This document shows positions 31,618 through 40,094 of a DNA stretch of 64,000 nt, in pieces (positions within the stretch are counted from its first letter, which is position 1; every line of letters begins with the position of its first letter). Location of the stretch: contig NZ_CQAZ01000013.1 of NCBI RefSeq assembly GCF_001152565.1, forward strand, positions 1-64,000, given 5' to 3'. The DNA comes from Yersinia pekkanenii (GTDB lineage Bacteria; Pseudomonadota; Gammaproteobacteria; Enterobacterales; Enterobacteriaceae). Both the position numbers and the translations under genes were made by a program. The notes below the pieces were generated by a model. That model searched no databases. It was not told where the DNA came from and saw nothing but the letters and a program-made list of their open reading frames with translations.

Positions 31618-32466
31618 TTAAGGCCGGTACACCGGCCTATCCCCGAGAATAGTCGCCCGATGCATCACCCGCCGCTGTGGCAGATAATCTGCATTGGCGT
31701 AGTGTTGGGTGACCCGGTTATCCCAGATAGCCACATCATCCTGCTGCCAGCGCCAACGCACCTGAAACTCCGGTTTGGTGGTATGGGCAAAAAGAAAACG
31801 CAGTAACGCATCACTCTCTTTATCACTCAGGTCAACTATTCGGGTGGTGAATCCTTCATTGACAAACAACGCTTGACGCTCCGTCACCGGATGAGTACGT
31901 ACCACTGGGTGTAACCTCGGCGGATTGTTCTCTTTTGCCAGTAGCCAACGCTGATGCTCTTCCGGCGTTGCACGGTGTTTGTGCTCAGGGAAAGAATGGG
32001 TGAAGTCGTGCTCGGCCTGCAAACCCGCCAATAACTGTTTAAATGGGGCAGAAAGCGCCTCATAAGCCGCAATTCCGCTACTCCACAAGGTATCGCCACC
32101 AGTGGGTGGTAACTGCTTGGCGGCCAGGATCGCGCCCAATGGCGGATTTTCGATAAACGTAACGTCAGTATGCCAGTTATCATTATCCGGCGGATTATGG
32201 TCGTGGGTATCCAGCACGATAATCTCTTCGCACTCTTTAGTGTGCGGATAAACCGGATGAATATGTAGATCACCAAAACGCCCGGCTAACTCGCGCTGCT
32301 GTAGCGGCGTGATCGGTTGATTACGGAAAAACAGCACCTGATGCCTAAGCAACGCGTGATAAAGCTGCTCAAACTGGCTATCCCCTAACGGGCGGGCAAT
32401 ATTAATATTCTCAACCTGCGCGCCAATATATGGCCCTAACGGGGTCACGACCAAACGTTCATTCAT
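31618..32466 (-). CDS. tauD: taurine dioxygenase
   Basis: This 282-residue Fe(II)/2-oxoglutarate dioxygenase hydroxylates taurine, which breaks down to sulfite and aminoacetaldehyde. The metal ligands H99, D101 (NWHTDVTF) and H255 (QHYAN) are at the E. coli positions. The ATG overlaps the tauC stop by four bases, which decides this start over one six codons upstream. It is the last gene of tauABCD and supplies sulfur during sulfate starvation. Confidence 0.97.
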   Translation of the reverse strand: MNERLVVTPLGPYIGAQVENINIARPLGDSQFEQLYHALLRHQVLFFRNQPITPLQQRELAGRFGDLHIHPVYPHTKECEEIIVLDTHDHNPPDNDNWHTDVTFIENPPLGAILAAKQLPPTGGDTLWSSGIAAYEALSAPFKQLLAGLQAEHDFTHSFPEHKHRATPEEHQRWLLAKENNPPRLHPVVRTHPVTERQALFVNEGFTTRIVDLSDKESDALLRFLFAHTTKPEFQVRWRWQQDDVAIWDNRVTQHYANADYLPQRRVMHRATILGDRPVYRP

Positions 32467-33338
32467 TGTTGTGCTCCATACCAAGGCGTTAAGCGGCGTT
32501 GTATCGCCCGCAAACTTAATTCCATACCAAAAGCGATAATGGCGATCACACTGATACCGGCAATCACCACGTCGGTCGCAAGAAACTCACCGGCGGACTG
32601 CACCATAAAACCCAGTCCCCGAGTGGCAGCGATTAACTCAGCCGCGACTAGCGTTGACCAACCGACACCCAAGCCAATGCGGATACCGGTTAGGATTTCC
32701 GGCAAGGCGCTGGGCAGTACCACAAACCATAAAACTTGCCCGCGGCTGGCCCCTAATGCGCGGGCCGCTCTTATCCGAACCTGCGCCACACTGCGCACAC
32801 CAGCAACCGCTGCCAGTGTCACCGGCGCAAATATCGCCAGATAAATCAGCAGAATTTTTGAGGTTTCGCCAATACCAAACCAGATAACCATAAGGGGTAA
32901 ATAGGCCAACGGTGGCACCGGGCGGTAAATCTCGATCAAGGGGTCCAGCACACCGCGAACCGTACTATTTAGGCCCATCGCAATACCGGTGGGGACACCG
33001 AGCGCCACTGCGGCAAATAATGCGACTAAAATTCGCCCCAAACTGGCCGCCAAATGCTGCCATAACGTGGCATCCATAAACCCCTGTGGGCTGGCAATCA
33101 CCCGTAATTGATGCAATACCTGTTGCGGCGCGGGTAAAAACAGTGGGCTGATAAGCTGTAAAGCCGTCACCGCCCACCACAGGGCTACCACCAACGTTAA
33201 CGTGATGATACTAAGCCACAAACCTTTCGCTGCCGGTAAATGGCGGGTCGCCTTTTTGCGGGTTGGATGCCCGGTGCGCGGCGCATCAGTGGCTGGCAAA
33301 GGCGTGGTTTGATGATGCAACGTGCTGTGCAGGCTCAT
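32463..33338 (-). CDS. tauC: taurine ABC transporter permease
   Basis: This 291-residue inner-membrane permease has about six hydrophobic segments after a cytosolic N-terminus of about 40 residues. The EAA-type loop that docks the ATPase ([22 protein letters not shown], about 191-212) is clear. It overlaps tauD and tauB by four bases each, so the three are translationally coupled. Confidence 0.96.
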   Translation of the reverse strand: MSLHSTLHHQTTPLPATDAPRTGHPTRKKATRHLPAAKGLWLSIITLTLVVALWWAVTALQLISPLFLPAPQQVLHQLRVIASPQGFMDATLWQHLAASLGRILVALFAAVALGVPTGIAMGLNSTVRGVLDPLIEIYRPVPPLAYLPLMVIWFGIGETSKILLIYLAIFAPVTLAAVAGVRSVAQVRIRAARALGASRGQVLWFVVLPSALPEILTGIRIGLGVGWSTLVAAELIAATRGLGFMVQSAGEFLATDVVIAGISVIAIIAFGMELSLRAIQRRLTPWYGAQQ

Positions 33339-34102
33339 ATCAGAACCTCCCGCTGCTGGAAGACTTTGCCCAACACGTATTCGCGGCGGGCGATAAATTC
33401 AGGGTCTGACTTAATAGCGCGGCAAGGTTCACCCTCGGCATAGCGTTGGCCAAAGTTCAGCGATAGCCGTTCGACCACCTGCCCAGGCCCCGGCGACAAC
33501 AGCAATAACTCGCTGGCGAGAAATACCGCTTCTTCAATATCATGAGTAATCAGTAGAATTTGTTTACCGGTATCACGCCAGATGGTCAGCAGCAGCTCTT
33601 GCATCTGCTCGCGGGTAAACGCATCCAGTGCGCCGAAAGGTTCATCCAACAGCAGTAAGCGCGGGGAGACCGCCAGCGCACGCGCAATCCCCACCCGCTG
33701 GCGCATACCGCCGGAAAGCTGCCAAATAGCGTGATGCTCAAAGCCGGCTAACCCGACCCGATTAAGCATTTTCAGGGCGATTTCACGCCGCTGTTTTTTA
33801 TTTAATCCGGTCAGTTGCAGGCCAAACTCGACATTACTGACCACATCGCGCCACGGCAGTAAACCCTCATGCTGGAACACCACTCCCCGCTCGGCACTTG
33901 GGCCGTGAACCGGAATATTATCCAGAGTGATGCTGCCAGATGAAGGCTCCATAAACCCGGCAATCAAATTTAATAACGTGGTTTTGCCACAGCCCGATGG
34001 CCCCAATACCACGACCAACTGTCCGGATGCGATTTGTAATGACACATCCTGTAAGGCAGGTTTGCCCTGATATTCGGCCCACAGGCCGCGCACGTTTAGC
34101 AT
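33335..34102 (-). CDS. tauB: taurine ABC transporter ATP-binding protein
   Basis: This 255-residue ABC ATPase has Walker [13 protein letters not shown] (about 35-46), signature [15 protein letters not shown] and Walker [13 protein letters not shown]. It powers TauC with taurine delivered by TauA. It overlaps tauC by four bases and starts 8 bases after the tauA stop. Confidence 0.96.
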   Translation of the reverse strand: MLNVRGLWAEYQGKPALQDVSLQIASGQLVVVLGPSGCGKTTLLNLIAGFMEPSSGSITLDNIPVHGPSAERGVVFQHEGLLPWRDVVSNVEFGLQLTGLNKKQRREIALKMLNRVGLAGFEHHAIWQLSGGMRQRVGIARALAVSPRLLLLDEPFGALDAFTREQMQELLLTIWRDTGKQILLITHDIEEAVFLASELLLLSPGPGQVVERLSLNFGQRYAEGEPCRAIKSDPEFIARREYVLGKVFQQREVLI

Positions 34103-34110
34103 GGTGGCTC

Positions 34111-35139
34111 CTAGGGCTGCGGTGTGGCCTGAACTTCTTTCACAAAGCGATCAGTAACAAAATCATGATAATCACTGGCAACTTGCGGGATCTTACCCTG
34201 CTCTTTCAGGAACGCAGCCGTATCGCGGATAGCTTGATCCACTGGCTGGCCCAGTTGTGTTATCTGCTCAGCCACCGGCAGGTAAGTATTCCCTTTCACC
34301 AGTTCCGGTATTTGGTCGGTCGGGACGCCACTTAAGCGGGACAGCCGGCTCAAATGTTGCTGGTTTTTTAGCCACTGCTCAGGCTGTGCCAGATACGCCC
34401 CTTGTGCGGCCAATGCACTGCGAGCAAAGGCGGTAACCACCTCAGGATGTGCTGCTGCGAAGTCCTTGCGCACCACCCACACATCCAGTGTTGGCGCGCC
34501 CCATTGCCCTACTTGTGCGGAATCGGTCAATACCGTACCGGTTTTGGCTAATTCGTTAACGGCAGGAGCCCAAACATAAGCGCCATCAATATCCCCTCGT
34601 TGCCAGGCGGCAGCGATAGCGGGCGGTTGCAAGTTGAGGATAGTGACCTGACCCGGCTTGATCCCCCAATGCTTCAGGGCTGCCAGTAGACTGTAATGCG
34701 TGGTGGAGATAAACGGCACGGCAATGCGTTTACCGATTAAATCTTGCGGCGTTTTGATCTCTTTTTTCACCACCAATGCTTCAGAACTGCCCAACTGTGA
34801 GGCCAGTAGAAAAACCTCAATCGGGACATTCTGGCTGGCGGCAACCGCCAGTGGGCTGGAGCCAATATTGCCAATCTGCACATCACCGGAGGCTAATGCT
34901 CTGACCACGCTGGAACCACTATCAAACTTGCGCCAATCCACTTTAGCACCAGACAATTTGGCAAAGCTGTTATCCGCCTGAGCAACCTTGGCCGGTTCAG
35001 CCGAAGTTTGGTAAGCCACTGTGACATCGACAGCATGCGCACTGGTGGCAACCAGTGACAGGGCCAGGAGTGCGCCACCGGCCCCTAAGAAGCCGCGTAT
35101 TGCGGTGGTAATACTCATAAAAGAAAAGGTTATCGCCAT
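34111..35139 (-). CDS. tauA: periplasmic taurine-binding protein
   Basis: This 342-residue solute-binding protein has a signal peptide ending near SAHA (about residue 36) and an SBP family body with [18 protein letters not shown] and [24 protein letters not shown]. The first ATG has GAG six bases upstream; an ATG seven codons later would give a shorter signal peptide. It is first gene of tauABCD. In E. coli the activator is Cbl with CysB; I could not identify their site. Confidence 0.95.
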   Translation of the reverse strand: MAITFSFMSITTAIRGFLGAGGALLALSLVATSAHAVDVTVAYQTSAEPAKVAQADNSFAKLSGAKVDWRKFDSGSSVVRALASGDVQIGNIGSSPLAVAASQNVPIEVFLLASQLGSSEALVVKKEIKTPQDLIGKRIAVPFISTTHYSLLAALKHWGIKPGQVTILNLQPPAIAAAWQRGDIDGAYVWAPAVNELAKTGTVLTDSAQVGQWGAPTLDVWVVRKDFAAAHPEVVTAFARSALAAQGAYLAQPEQWLKNQQHLSRLSRLSGVPTDQIPELVKGNTYLPVAEQITQLGQPVDQAIRDTAAFLKEQGKIPQVASDYHDFVTDRFVKEVQATPQP

Positions 35140-35240
35140 GGTTCACTCCGCTCGATTAACAGTGTCATTCGCTATTGTTGCGACCCTAAGCGCACCCGGC
35201 GCGCTGAAATGACAGTGTTACCTGAAGGAGTAATATGACA

Positions 35241-35271
35241 AAAGGAATAAAAAAATATTCTTTATTCCTTT
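35241..35271. promoter_or_regulatory. perfect 11-bp inverted repeat upstream of tauA
   Basis: Arms AAAGGAATAAA and TTTATTCCTTT are exact reverse complements separated by nine bases, about 100 bases upstream of the tauA start. It could be a regulator site or a hairpin. It does not obviously match the asymmetric sites of LysR-type Cbl or CysB. Confidence 0.5.
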
Positions 35272-35352
35272 AAATAATAAGTAAAGTCTGGCGGGATGGT
35301 CTATTCGGTTAACTTATGGATCTATAACCCAAAGTCATTGGTGATAGCGGTG

Positions 35353-35576
35353 TCAAGTCAGAAGAGATACCTCACCTTTCATGAAAATTCGGGCCTCACC
35401 GGCAATCAGGGTGCGATCACCGGCTAAGGTGCAGAATAGCTCCCCCCCCGTGCTGATATCTGCCGAGCATGTAGCGGCGCTTTCCCCAGCCGGGCCACCC
35501 AATACGGCATTAATGTGCAATGGGCAGAGCCGGTAACCGGATCTTCATTGCTGCCCAGGGTATAGTTATAGGCCAT
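35353..35576 (-). pseudogene. PhzF-family fragment, N-terminally truncated and frameshifted
   Basis: The minus strand encodes the C-terminal third of a PhzF/YddE-type isomerase-like protein: GSNEDPVTGSAHCTLMPYW, then HARQISA. A run of eight G at about 35442-35449 then breaks the frame by one base; afterwards the expected ELFCTLAGDRTLIAGEARIF follows in another frame to a stop at 35353. The span of 224 bases is one short of a whole codon number. The N-terminal half is absent, since a stop lies just before the remaining ATG and lysE-type coding ends at 35597. Confidence 0.82.
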
Positions 35577-35596
35577 CAATTAGCTCCAGTGATTAA

Positions 35597-36199
35597 TCAA
35601 TGCCATATCAGTAATACACAGGCTGCCGTCAGCAAGCCCATCGAGAGATTAAAGGTAAACCAGGCGCGGCGGGTGCGCAGCAGGCGGCCAATCAAAGTGC
35701 CAAAACCCAGCCAAATAATACCGGCCACCAGATTCACCATAAACATGCCCAGACTGATCATGACGATGGAATGATTATAATCCGCGCCCGCCATACTGAA
35801 GCTGGCGACTGAGCCTAATCCCATTAACCAGGCTTTTGGATTAAGAAACTGTAATAGCCAGCCCTGATATAAACGCAGCGGCTTTGGCGGAACTACGTTG
35901 GTTTCTAATTTCTCATAAGCAGAAGTGGCAATCTTCCATGCCAGCCACAGTAGATACAAACTACCCAGAATTTTCAGGATCAGATGGAGGGAAGGGTAAA
36001 TAAGTATCAGGCCGCCGATACCAAAAGCGACCAACAACAGCATACTTTGCATCCCTAACATAATGCCTAACATCAGCCAGATAGAGCGCATAAAACCAAA
36101 GTTGGCACCCGCGGCGGTCAGCAACATATTGTTCGGACCGGGGGTAATAGCAGCAACCCAGAGAAAACCTACCATTGAAAGAAATAAACTCAGTTCCAT
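35597..36199 (-). CDS. LysE/RhtB-family amino-acid or metabolite exporter
   Basis: This 200-residue inner-membrane protein has about six hydrophobic segments and the family motif TPGPNNMLL (about 19-27). The family exports lysine, homoserine, cysteine or related solutes; the substrate here is not known. The start MELSLFLSMVGFLW was chosen because the preceding 55 codons have no family features. It is divergent from yheT, 83 bases apart. The PhzF remnant lies just downstream. Confidence 0.88.
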   Translation of the reverse strand: MELSLFLSMVGFLWVAAITPGPNNMLLTAAGANFGFMRSIWLMLGIMLGMQSMLLLVAFGIGGLILIYPSLHLILKILGSLYLLWLAWKIATSAYEKLETNVVPPKPLRLYQGWLLQFLNPKAWLMGLGSVASFSMAGADYNHSIVMISLGMFMVNLVAGIIWLGFGTLIGRLLRTRRAWFTFNLSMGLLTAACVLLIWH

Positions 36200-36282
36200 G
36201 AGACGGGTGCCCCTCACCCAAAATGATACGCGATATACCCATGAAGCTAACAGTGTGCTATTGATCACACAAGAACAACGAC

Positions 36283-37296
36283 ATGATTTCCATTCACCAT
36301 ATGCATGAAATATTTCGCCCGCTGGCCGGTGCCAGTAACCCACATCTGCAAACGCTGCTGCCACGATGGGTCAGACGGCGCGTGCAACTGCAACCATTCT
36401 GGCAACGGCTGGAGTTACCTGATGGGGATTTTATCGATCTGGCCTGGAGTGAAAACCCGGAGCTGGCTCGCGACAAACCCAGAGTGGTGTTATTCCACGG
36501 TCTGGAAGGCAATTTTTACAGCCCGTATGGCCATGGGTTACTGCACGCATGGCAAGCTAAAGGATGGTTGGGTGTCGTCATGCATTTTCGCGGATGCAGT
36601 GGCGAGCCAAATCGTAAGTCACGTATTTACCATTCCGGTGAAACAGAAGATGCCCGCTTCTTTTTGCGCTGGCTACGGGAAAGCTATGGTCAGGTGCCAA
36701 CCGCCGCAGTGGGAGTCTCTTTAGGTGGCAATATGCTGGCCTGCTACCTGGCTGAGCAAGGGCGACTGGCCCCATTTGGGGCAGGCAGTCTGTTACAAGC
36801 TGCGGTGGTAGTGTCAGCACCGCTGATGCTTGAACCTTGTGCCAATCGGATGGATCAAGGCTTCTCTCGCGTCTATCAACGCTATTTACTGAATCAGCTA
36901 AAGTTGAATGCGACCCGCAAGCTTTTACATTACCCCGGAAGCCTGCCTCTCGAACTGGTGCAGTTAAAAGGACTGCGACGAATCAGAGATTTCGATGATG
37001 TCATAACAGCTAAAATACATGGCTTTAATGACGCAGTAGATTATTATCGCCGCTGTAGCGCCCTGCCGCTGCTGCCGCAGATAACCACCCCGTTGCTGAT
37101 CATTCATGCTAAAGATGACCCTTTTATGACGGCCGAGGTGATCCCTGACCTCAGCGAGTTACCGGGCAATATTGATTATCAGTTAACCGAACATGGCGGC
37201 CACGTTGGTTTTGTCGGCGGTTCATTGAAACACCCGAAAATGTGGTTGGAGCAACGTATTCCAACCTGGCTTTCCCCTTATCTGGAGTCGCAGTAA
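36283..37296 (+). CDS. yheT: YheT alpha/beta-hydrolase
   Basis: This 337-residue hydrolase-fold protein has an oxyanion-type HGLEG (72-76), nucleophile S147 in GVSLGGN, an acid in HAKDDPFM and a base in [11 protein letters not shown]. Related proteins are esterases; the substrate is unknown. The stop overlaps the yheU start (TAATG), so they are coupled. In E. coli yheT follows yheS directly. Confidence 0.92.
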   Translation: MISIHHMHEIFRPLAGASNPHLQTLLPRWVRRRVQLQPFWQRLELPDGDFIDLAWSENPELARDKPRVVLFHGLEGNFYSPYGHGLLHAWQAKGWLGVVMHFRGCSGEPNRKSRIYHSGETEDARFFLRWLRESYGQVPTAAVGVSLGGNMLACYLAEQGRLAPFGAGSLLQAAVVVSAPLMLEPCANRMDQGFSRVYQRYLLNQLKLNATRKLLHYPGSLPLELVQLKGLRRIRDFDDVITAKIHGFNDAVDYYRRCSALPLLPQITTPLLIIHAKDDPFMTAEVIPDLSELPGNIDYQLTEHGGHVGFVGGSLKHPKMWLEQRIPTWLSPYLESQ

Positions 37297-37532
37297 TGAT
37301 AGTTCCCTGGCAGCAAGTCGACGCTGAAACACTGGATAACCTACTTGAAGCCTTTGTGCTCCGTGAAGGCACGGATTACGGCGAACATGAGCGTTCACTA
37401 GCGCAAAAAGTCGAGGATGTACGCCGTCAGTTGGTGAGCGGTGAGGCTATTTTGGTGTGGTCAGAGTTGCACGAAACCATCAATATTATGACACGAGGCT
37501 CCTTTCGCGCCGGAGCAGAAGAACAGCAATAA
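37296..37532 (+). CDS. yheU: YheU family protein (UPF0270)
   Basis: This 78-residue protein of unknown function has the family motifs [16 protein letters not shown] (about 20-35) and [13 protein letters not shown]. The ATG overlaps the yheT stop; the frame is open further upstream inside yheT. It is six residues longer at the C-terminus than the E. coli protein as remembered. Confidence 0.9.
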   Translation: MIVPWQQVDAETLDNLLEAFVLREGTDYGEHERSLAQKVEDVRRQLVSGEAILVWSELHETINIMTRGSFRAGAEEQQ

Positions 37533-37683
37533 CCCTGGCCCTATCAGAACCGCATTCGGTTAAAACTAAGGTAAAACAAAGTGACAAGCCCGCCACTTTG
37601 CCCTAAAAATAACCATCAACGATAAAAAACAGGCAATTGTAGCCCGGTCACTGACAGTCTAACCCCATGGAGTTACTGCTAAT

Positions 37684-38553
37684 ATGTCAACTAAACATCC
37701 GGTTATCGCCGTTACCGGCTCAAGTGGTGCCGGGACGACCACCACCAGCCTGGCATTCCGTAAAATCTTTCAGCAGTTGAATATTCGCGCGGCGCAAATT
37801 GAGGGTGATAGCTTTCATCGCTATACTCGCCCGGAAATGGATGCTGCCATCCGTAAGACACGAGATCTGGGTAAGCACATCAGCTATTTTGGCCCGGAAG
37901 CCAATGACTTTGGTCAGTTGGAGCAAAGTGTGGAGGAATACAGCAAAAGCGGCACCGGTCGCTCGCGTAAGTATTTGCACACTTATGATGAAGCCGTGCC
38001 TTATAACCAGATCCCAGGAACATTCACGCCATGGGAAGCGCTGCCAGAACCCACCGATGTGCTGTTTTATGAAGGGCTACACGGCGGGGTGGTGACGGAA
38101 CATCATGATGTGGCAAAACACGTAGATTTGTTGGTGGGCGTGGTGCCTATCGTCAATCTGGAGTGGATTCAAAAGTTGGTCCGCGATACCGGTGAGCGCG
38201 GTCATTCCCGTGAGGCGGTGATGGATTCGGTAGTACGTTCCATGGACGATTACATTAACTACATTACGCCACAGTTCTCCCGCACTCATATTAACTTCCA
38301 GCGTGTTCCAACCGTCGATACCTCAAACCCATTTGCCGCCAAAGCCATTCCTTCGCTGGATGAAAGCTTTGTTGTCATTCACTTTCGCGGTTTAGACCAA
38401 ATCGACTTCCCTTACTTGCTGGCAATGCTGCAAGGGTCATTTATCTCTAACATCAATACGCTGGTGGTCCCCGGCGGGAAAATGGGGCTGGCAATGGAGC
38501 TGATTATGGCACCACTGGTTCAGCAATTACTGGAAGGCAAAAAAATAATTTAG
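37684..38553 (+). CDS. prkB: phosphoribulokinase-like protein PrkB
   Basis: This 289-residue cytoplasmic protein of the phosphoribulokinase/uridine kinase family has a P-loop GSSGAGTTTT (about 12-21), then EGDSFHRYTRPEM and FYEGLHGG. E. coli has the same gene beside crp; its true substrate is not established, since the Calvin cycle is absent. Length equals the E. coli protein. It converges on yhfA, with an ERIC remnant filling the gap. Confidence 0.93.
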   Translation: MSTKHPVIAVTGSSGAGTTTTSLAFRKIFQQLNIRAAQIEGDSFHRYTRPEMDAAIRKTRDLGKHISYFGPEANDFGQLEQSVEEYSKSGTGRSRKYLHTYDEAVPYNQIPGTFTPWEALPEPTDVLFYEGLHGGVVTEHHDVAKHVDLLVGVVPIVNLEWIQKLVRDTGERGHSREAVMDSVVRSMDDYINYITPQFSRTHINFQRVPTVDTSNPFAAKAIPSLDESFVVIHFRGLDQIDFPYLLAMLQGSFISNINTLVVPGGKMGLAMELIMAPLVQQLLEGKKII

Positions 38554-38555
38554 TG

Positions 38556-38640
38556 CTATACCAGCCCAAAGTAATTAGAGCTGCAGGTAGGCGGCAAGCG
38601 AACCCAGCCAACACCCCTGCAGCGTCAAGTACGAAGGGCT
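38556..38640. repeat. ERIC element with central deletion
   Basis: The left arm (CCCAAAGTAATTAGAGCTGC, then AGGTAGGCGGCAAGCGA) and the right arm (CAGCCAACACCCCTGCAGCG, then TCAAGTACGAAGGG) of an ERIC/IRU repeat are joined directly, without the central AATCCC...GATTCGGG core. It fills almost the whole 90-base gap between the convergent genes prkB and yhfA. Confidence 0.85.
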
Positions 38641-38643
38641 TGT

Positions 38644-39051
38644 TTAGGCGATTTCGCGGATTTCAAAACTGTGAGTGATAGTGGCAGCCTTACCCAGCAT
38701 CAGCGCAACCGAACAATATTTCTCTGCTGACAACTCAACCGCGCGCTCAACAATTTTGTCCGTCAGGCCTTTGCCGCTGACAATAAAGTGCAAGTTGATT
38801 TGCGTAAACAACCGTGGTGCTTCTTCCTGGCGTTGCGAAGTTAATGTGACCTCGCAATCACGTACATCATTGCGCCCTTTTTGCAAAATAGAAACAACAT
38901 CAATCGCGCTACAACCGCCTGCCGACATTAACAACATTTCCATCGGGCTGGGTGCCTTGTCTCCGGCATTTCCGTCCATCAAAATCTGATGACCTGAAGC
39001 GGATTCCCCCAAAAATGTCAGCCCCTCAACCCACTTTACACGTGCCTGCAT
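38644..39051 (-). CDS. yhfA: OsmC-family protein YhfA
   Basis: This 135-residue OsmC/Ohr-fold protein has a first conserved cysteine in SAGGCSAIDVV (about residue 48) and a second in EKYCSVALML (about 113), the pair used for peroxide reduction in the family. The exact substrate is unknown. It is divergent from crp, as in E. coli. Confidence 0.92.
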   Translation of the reverse strand: MQARVKWVEGLTFLGESASGHQILMDGNAGDKAPSPMEMLLMSAGGCSAIDVVSILQKGRNDVRDCEVTLTSQRQEEAPRLFTQINLHFIVSGKGLTDKIVERAVELSAEKYCSVALMLGKAATITHSFEIREIA

Positions 39052-39384
39052 AACGCTATCTCCCAGTTAAATTTCCTGATCCAGACTACCCTTTCATTTA
39101 CAAACTGGCAATGTAACCCGATGTTCATCATGCTGAAGCGATACAACACAAGACACTGGTCTCATCCTGTGCTACAAACAGAACCGAAAGTGTTGTTTCT
39201 AGAATTAAATAGGGTAGTGATCAATACTCAGTGAAGGGTTTCTATCCGGTACGTATCTTGGCTATACCTTTCGGCAGTTGAGCAAATTATTATGCTAAGA
39301 GAAAGTGTATTTTATAAGCACGCCGTACAGGGAACTCTGATCCCTGTTATGTTAGGCAGCGATAACAACAGAGGATAACAGCGA
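39052..39384 (+). promoter_or_regulatory. crp-yhfA divergent control region with leader hairpin
   Basis: This 333-base gap holds the promoters of crp and yhfA. A perfect 7-bp hairpin (ACAGGGA/TCCCTGT, 39327-39347, 7-base loop) lies in the probable crp leader. CRP autoregulates crp in E. coli, but no strong CRP site could be picked by eye here. The final bases before crp (ACAGAGGATAACAGCG) match the E. coli ribosome-site region. Confidence 0.55.
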
Positions 39385-40017
39385 ATGGTTCTCGGTAAGC
39401 CGCAAACAGACCCGACTCTCGAATGGTTCCTGTCTCATTGCCATATCCACAAATATCCATCAAAGAGTACGCTAATTCACCAAGGTGAAAAGGCTGAAAC
39501 GCTTTACTACATCGTGAAAGGCTCCGTTGCGGTGCTTATCAAAGATGAAGAAGGTAAAGAGATGATCCTCTCCTATTTAAACCAGGGAGATTTCATTGGC
39601 GAACTTGGATTATTTGAAGAAGGCCAGGAACGGAGTGCCTGGGTTAGAGCAAAAACTGCCTGTGAAGTGGCTGAAATTTCTTACAAAAAATTCCGTCAGT
39701 TGATTCAGGTCAATCCAGATATCTTGATGCGCCTATCTTCACAGATGGCGAATCGCTTACAGATTACCTCTGAGAAAGTGGGTAACCTTGCTTTCCTTGA
39801 TGTGACTGGGCGCATTGCACAAACGCTGCTGAATCTGGCAAAACAACCTGATGCCATGACCCACCCAGATGGGATGCAGATTAAGATTACCCGCCAGGAA
39901 ATTGGTCAAATAGTTGGCTGCTCCCGCGAAACTGTGGGGCGGATACTAAAAATGCTGGAAGATCAAAATCTGATCTCCGCACACGGTAAAACGATTGTCG
40001 TTTACGGCACCCGTTAA
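39385..40017 (+). CDS. crp: cAMP receptor protein CRP
   Basis: This 210-residue global regulator has an N-terminal cAMP-binding beta-roll, a long dimerising C-helix (about 111-138) and a C-terminal helix-turn-helix with [11 protein letters not shown]. The cAMP contacts in [15 protein letters not shown] (72-86) and T128/S129 are kept. It differs from the E. coli protein as I remember it at three places in the C-helix: S119, N123 and I127. It is preceded by AGAGGA and followed by a terminator. Confidence 0.98.
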   Translation: MVLGKPQTDPTLEWFLSHCHIHKYPSKSTLIHQGEKAETLYYIVKGSVAVLIKDEEGKEMILSYLNQGDFIGELGLFEEGQERSAWVRAKTACEVAEISYKKFRQLIQVNPDILMRLSSQMANRLQITSEKVGNLAFLDVTGRIAQTLLNLAKQPDAMTHPDGMQIKITRQEIGQIVGCSRETVGRILKMLEDQNLISAHGKTIVVYGTR

Positions 40018-40025
40018 TCTCCCAT

Positions 40026-40060
40026 AAAGCCGGTGCCGATAACCTCGGGACTGGCTTTTT
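40026..40060 (+). terminator. crp terminator
   Basis: An AAAGCCGGT/ACTGGCTTT stem with an inner CCGA/TCGG pairing, followed by TTTTT, lies 9 bases past the crp stop. Confidence 0.88.
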
Positions 40061-40094
40061 CGTCTGTTGTAACTTATAAATTTCTGGGGCCTCT

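Noticed and set aside
37577-37600. Hairpin CAAAGTG/CACTTTG between yheU and prkB
   Set aside because: There is a perfect 7-bp stem but no T run and no GC-rich core; kept out as a terminator.
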